From the NCBI RefSeq assembly GCF_002591895.1, contig NZ_NISX01000008.1, forward strand, positions 129,788-193,787: DNA of 64,000 bases, given 5' to 3'. Source of the DNA: Lacimicrobium alkaliphilum (lineage in GTDB: Bacteria > Pseudomonadota > Gammaproteobacteria > Enterobacterales > Alteromonadaceae). Position numbers and translations under genes: made by a program. The notes below the pieces were generated by a model. It had not been told where the DNA came from. It searched no databases and worked only from the letters and a program-made list of their open reading frames with translations. The stretch's first letter is position 1. Each line of letters starts with the position of its first letter. This document shows positions 63,353-64,000 of this stretch, in pieces.

Positions 63353-64000
63353 TTATTGAGAAATAATCCGTAGTTTGTCATCAGGTACCGCCAGTTGATA
63401 CTGATGCCGGCCGCTTTTCTGGTCGCGTCTGACGTTAAACAAATAACCGGCGGCCAGGGTTTCCCCCAGTATTTCGTGCAGCTTGTCTTTGAGTTTATTG
63501 CGATTCTGATCCAACACTTTGGAGCGCAATCCCTGGCGCTGCAAATCATTGATCGCTTTACCATGACCGGCGTGATTCTGCATCAATACTACCAACTGTC
63601 CAGCCGCTACAGGATCGGGGCGGTCTGCTGCCGGATTAATATACCAGCCTTCACCATCGGCCAGTTTCAACGCGGCATACCACTGATAATAGTAAAACGG
63701 GGTTTGTGGCAGTCGACACTCAAGCCCATGGATCACCACCTTATGTTCGTCGGAGTAAAAGCGCACATCATCCTCACACTGGGCGATGCTCAAAGCCTGA
63801 GACAAACTCTGAGTGTGCATGTAGCCCCGCTCAAACCATTGCCACTGGCTGTCTGACAGAGGCGCAATATCAACATTCTTAATCTTATCCAGCAATTGCA
63901 GCGGGGATTCATCAGAGAGCCCCGACATCAGTTTAAACGCCTTTTGCTGATGGCGGTTCAGCGCCTCAATGGCTATTGCCAGTTGCAATGCAGTCTTCTC
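63353..64000 (-). CDS. Unrecognised protein, N-terminus cut by window edge
   Basis: The frame is open from base 64000 to a stop at 63353, giving 215 residues. I do not recognise the family. The protein is soluble-looking, with no signal peptide or membrane segment in the visible part. The C-terminal 70 residues (LDQNRNKLKDKLHEILGETLAAGYLFNVRRD...YQLAVP) have the helix-helix-strand pattern of a winged helix, so a DNA-binding or regulatory role is possible. A TTG at 63988 could be a start, but no Shine-Dalgarno is visible and upstream codons are in frame, so the true start is probably outside the window. Confidence 0.55.
   Translation of the reverse strand, partial: EKTALQLAIAIEALNRHQQKAFKLMSGLSDESPLQLLDKIKNVDIAPLSDSQWQWFERGYMHTQSLSQALSIAQCEDDVRFYSDEHKVVIHGLECRLPQTPFYYYQWYAALKLADGEGWYINPAADRPDPVAAGQLVVLMQNHAGHGKAINDLQRQGLRSKVLDQNRNKLKDKLHEILGETLAAGYLFNVRRDQKSGRHQYQLAVPDDKLRIISQ

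Overview
The window looks like chromosome from a marine or saline gammaproteobacterium of the Alteromonadales. This is inferred from four large TonB-dependent receptors, an E. coli-like gmk-rpoZ-spoT-trmH-recG block, and sugar loci built from a receptor, periplasmic hydrolases and a sodium symporter. I see no rRNA, tRNA, CRISPR array, transposase or phage gene. Genes are tightly packed except for three gaps filled with small palindromic repeats.

Layout. 1-7380: a D-amino-acid operon on the minus strand (D-aminoacylase, cut by the window edge; RpiR regulator; D-threonine aldolase-like deaminase), divergent from a TonB receptor and followed by an SMP-30-type protein. 7663-18486: housekeeping genes (BaiN-like flavoprotein, peroxiredoxin, rsmJ, recG, a secreted AhpC-like protein, trmH, ridA, spoT, rpoZ, gmk). 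18637-27275: an esterase, an RND efflux pair, and a Fur-box-controlled TonB receptor with a PepSY membrane protein. 27871-34847: a lipid/acid catabolic cluster (two SDRs, histidine phosphatase, APH-type kinase, acyl-CoA dehydrogenase, LysR, CaiB/BaiF CoA-transferase).

34977-59431 is the most interesting part. A secreted GH2 beta-galactosidase gene overlaps a fused gene whose N-terminal half resembles hydroxylysine kinase and whose C-terminal half resembles the AGXT2L-type phospho-lyases (5-phosphohydroxylysine or phosphoethanolamine phospho-lyase). This is followed by an ALDH7A1-type aminoadipate-semialdehyde dehydrogenase. Divergent from it are a sodium/sugar symporter and a lactonase, then a FadR-type regulator and an oxidative (De Ley-Doudoroff) galactose operon: SDR dehydrogenase, dgoK, dgoA and an IlvD/Edd-type dehydratase. 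Then come an NhaC-family transporter, a TonB receptor, a GH63 lipoprotein related to YgjK, and two periplasmic amidohydrolases.

Three perfect 17-bp palindromes (TATTTATA-N-TATAAATA) and one 15/17 copy stand in front of the GH2 operon, the symporter, the galactose operon and the receptor/GH63 pair, so the genes look like one regulon. My hypothesis is that it uses collagen-type glucosyl-galactosyl-hydroxylysine: GH63 removes glucose, GH2 removes galactose, the galactose operon burns galactose, and the kinase/phospho-lyase/dehydrogenase set converts hydroxylysine to 2-aminoadipate. Each family assignment is visible in the protein sequences; the combined function is inference.

59485-64000: a lipoprotein tyrosine-type phosphatase downstream of a fourth TonB receptor, and an unrecognised gene running off the right edge.
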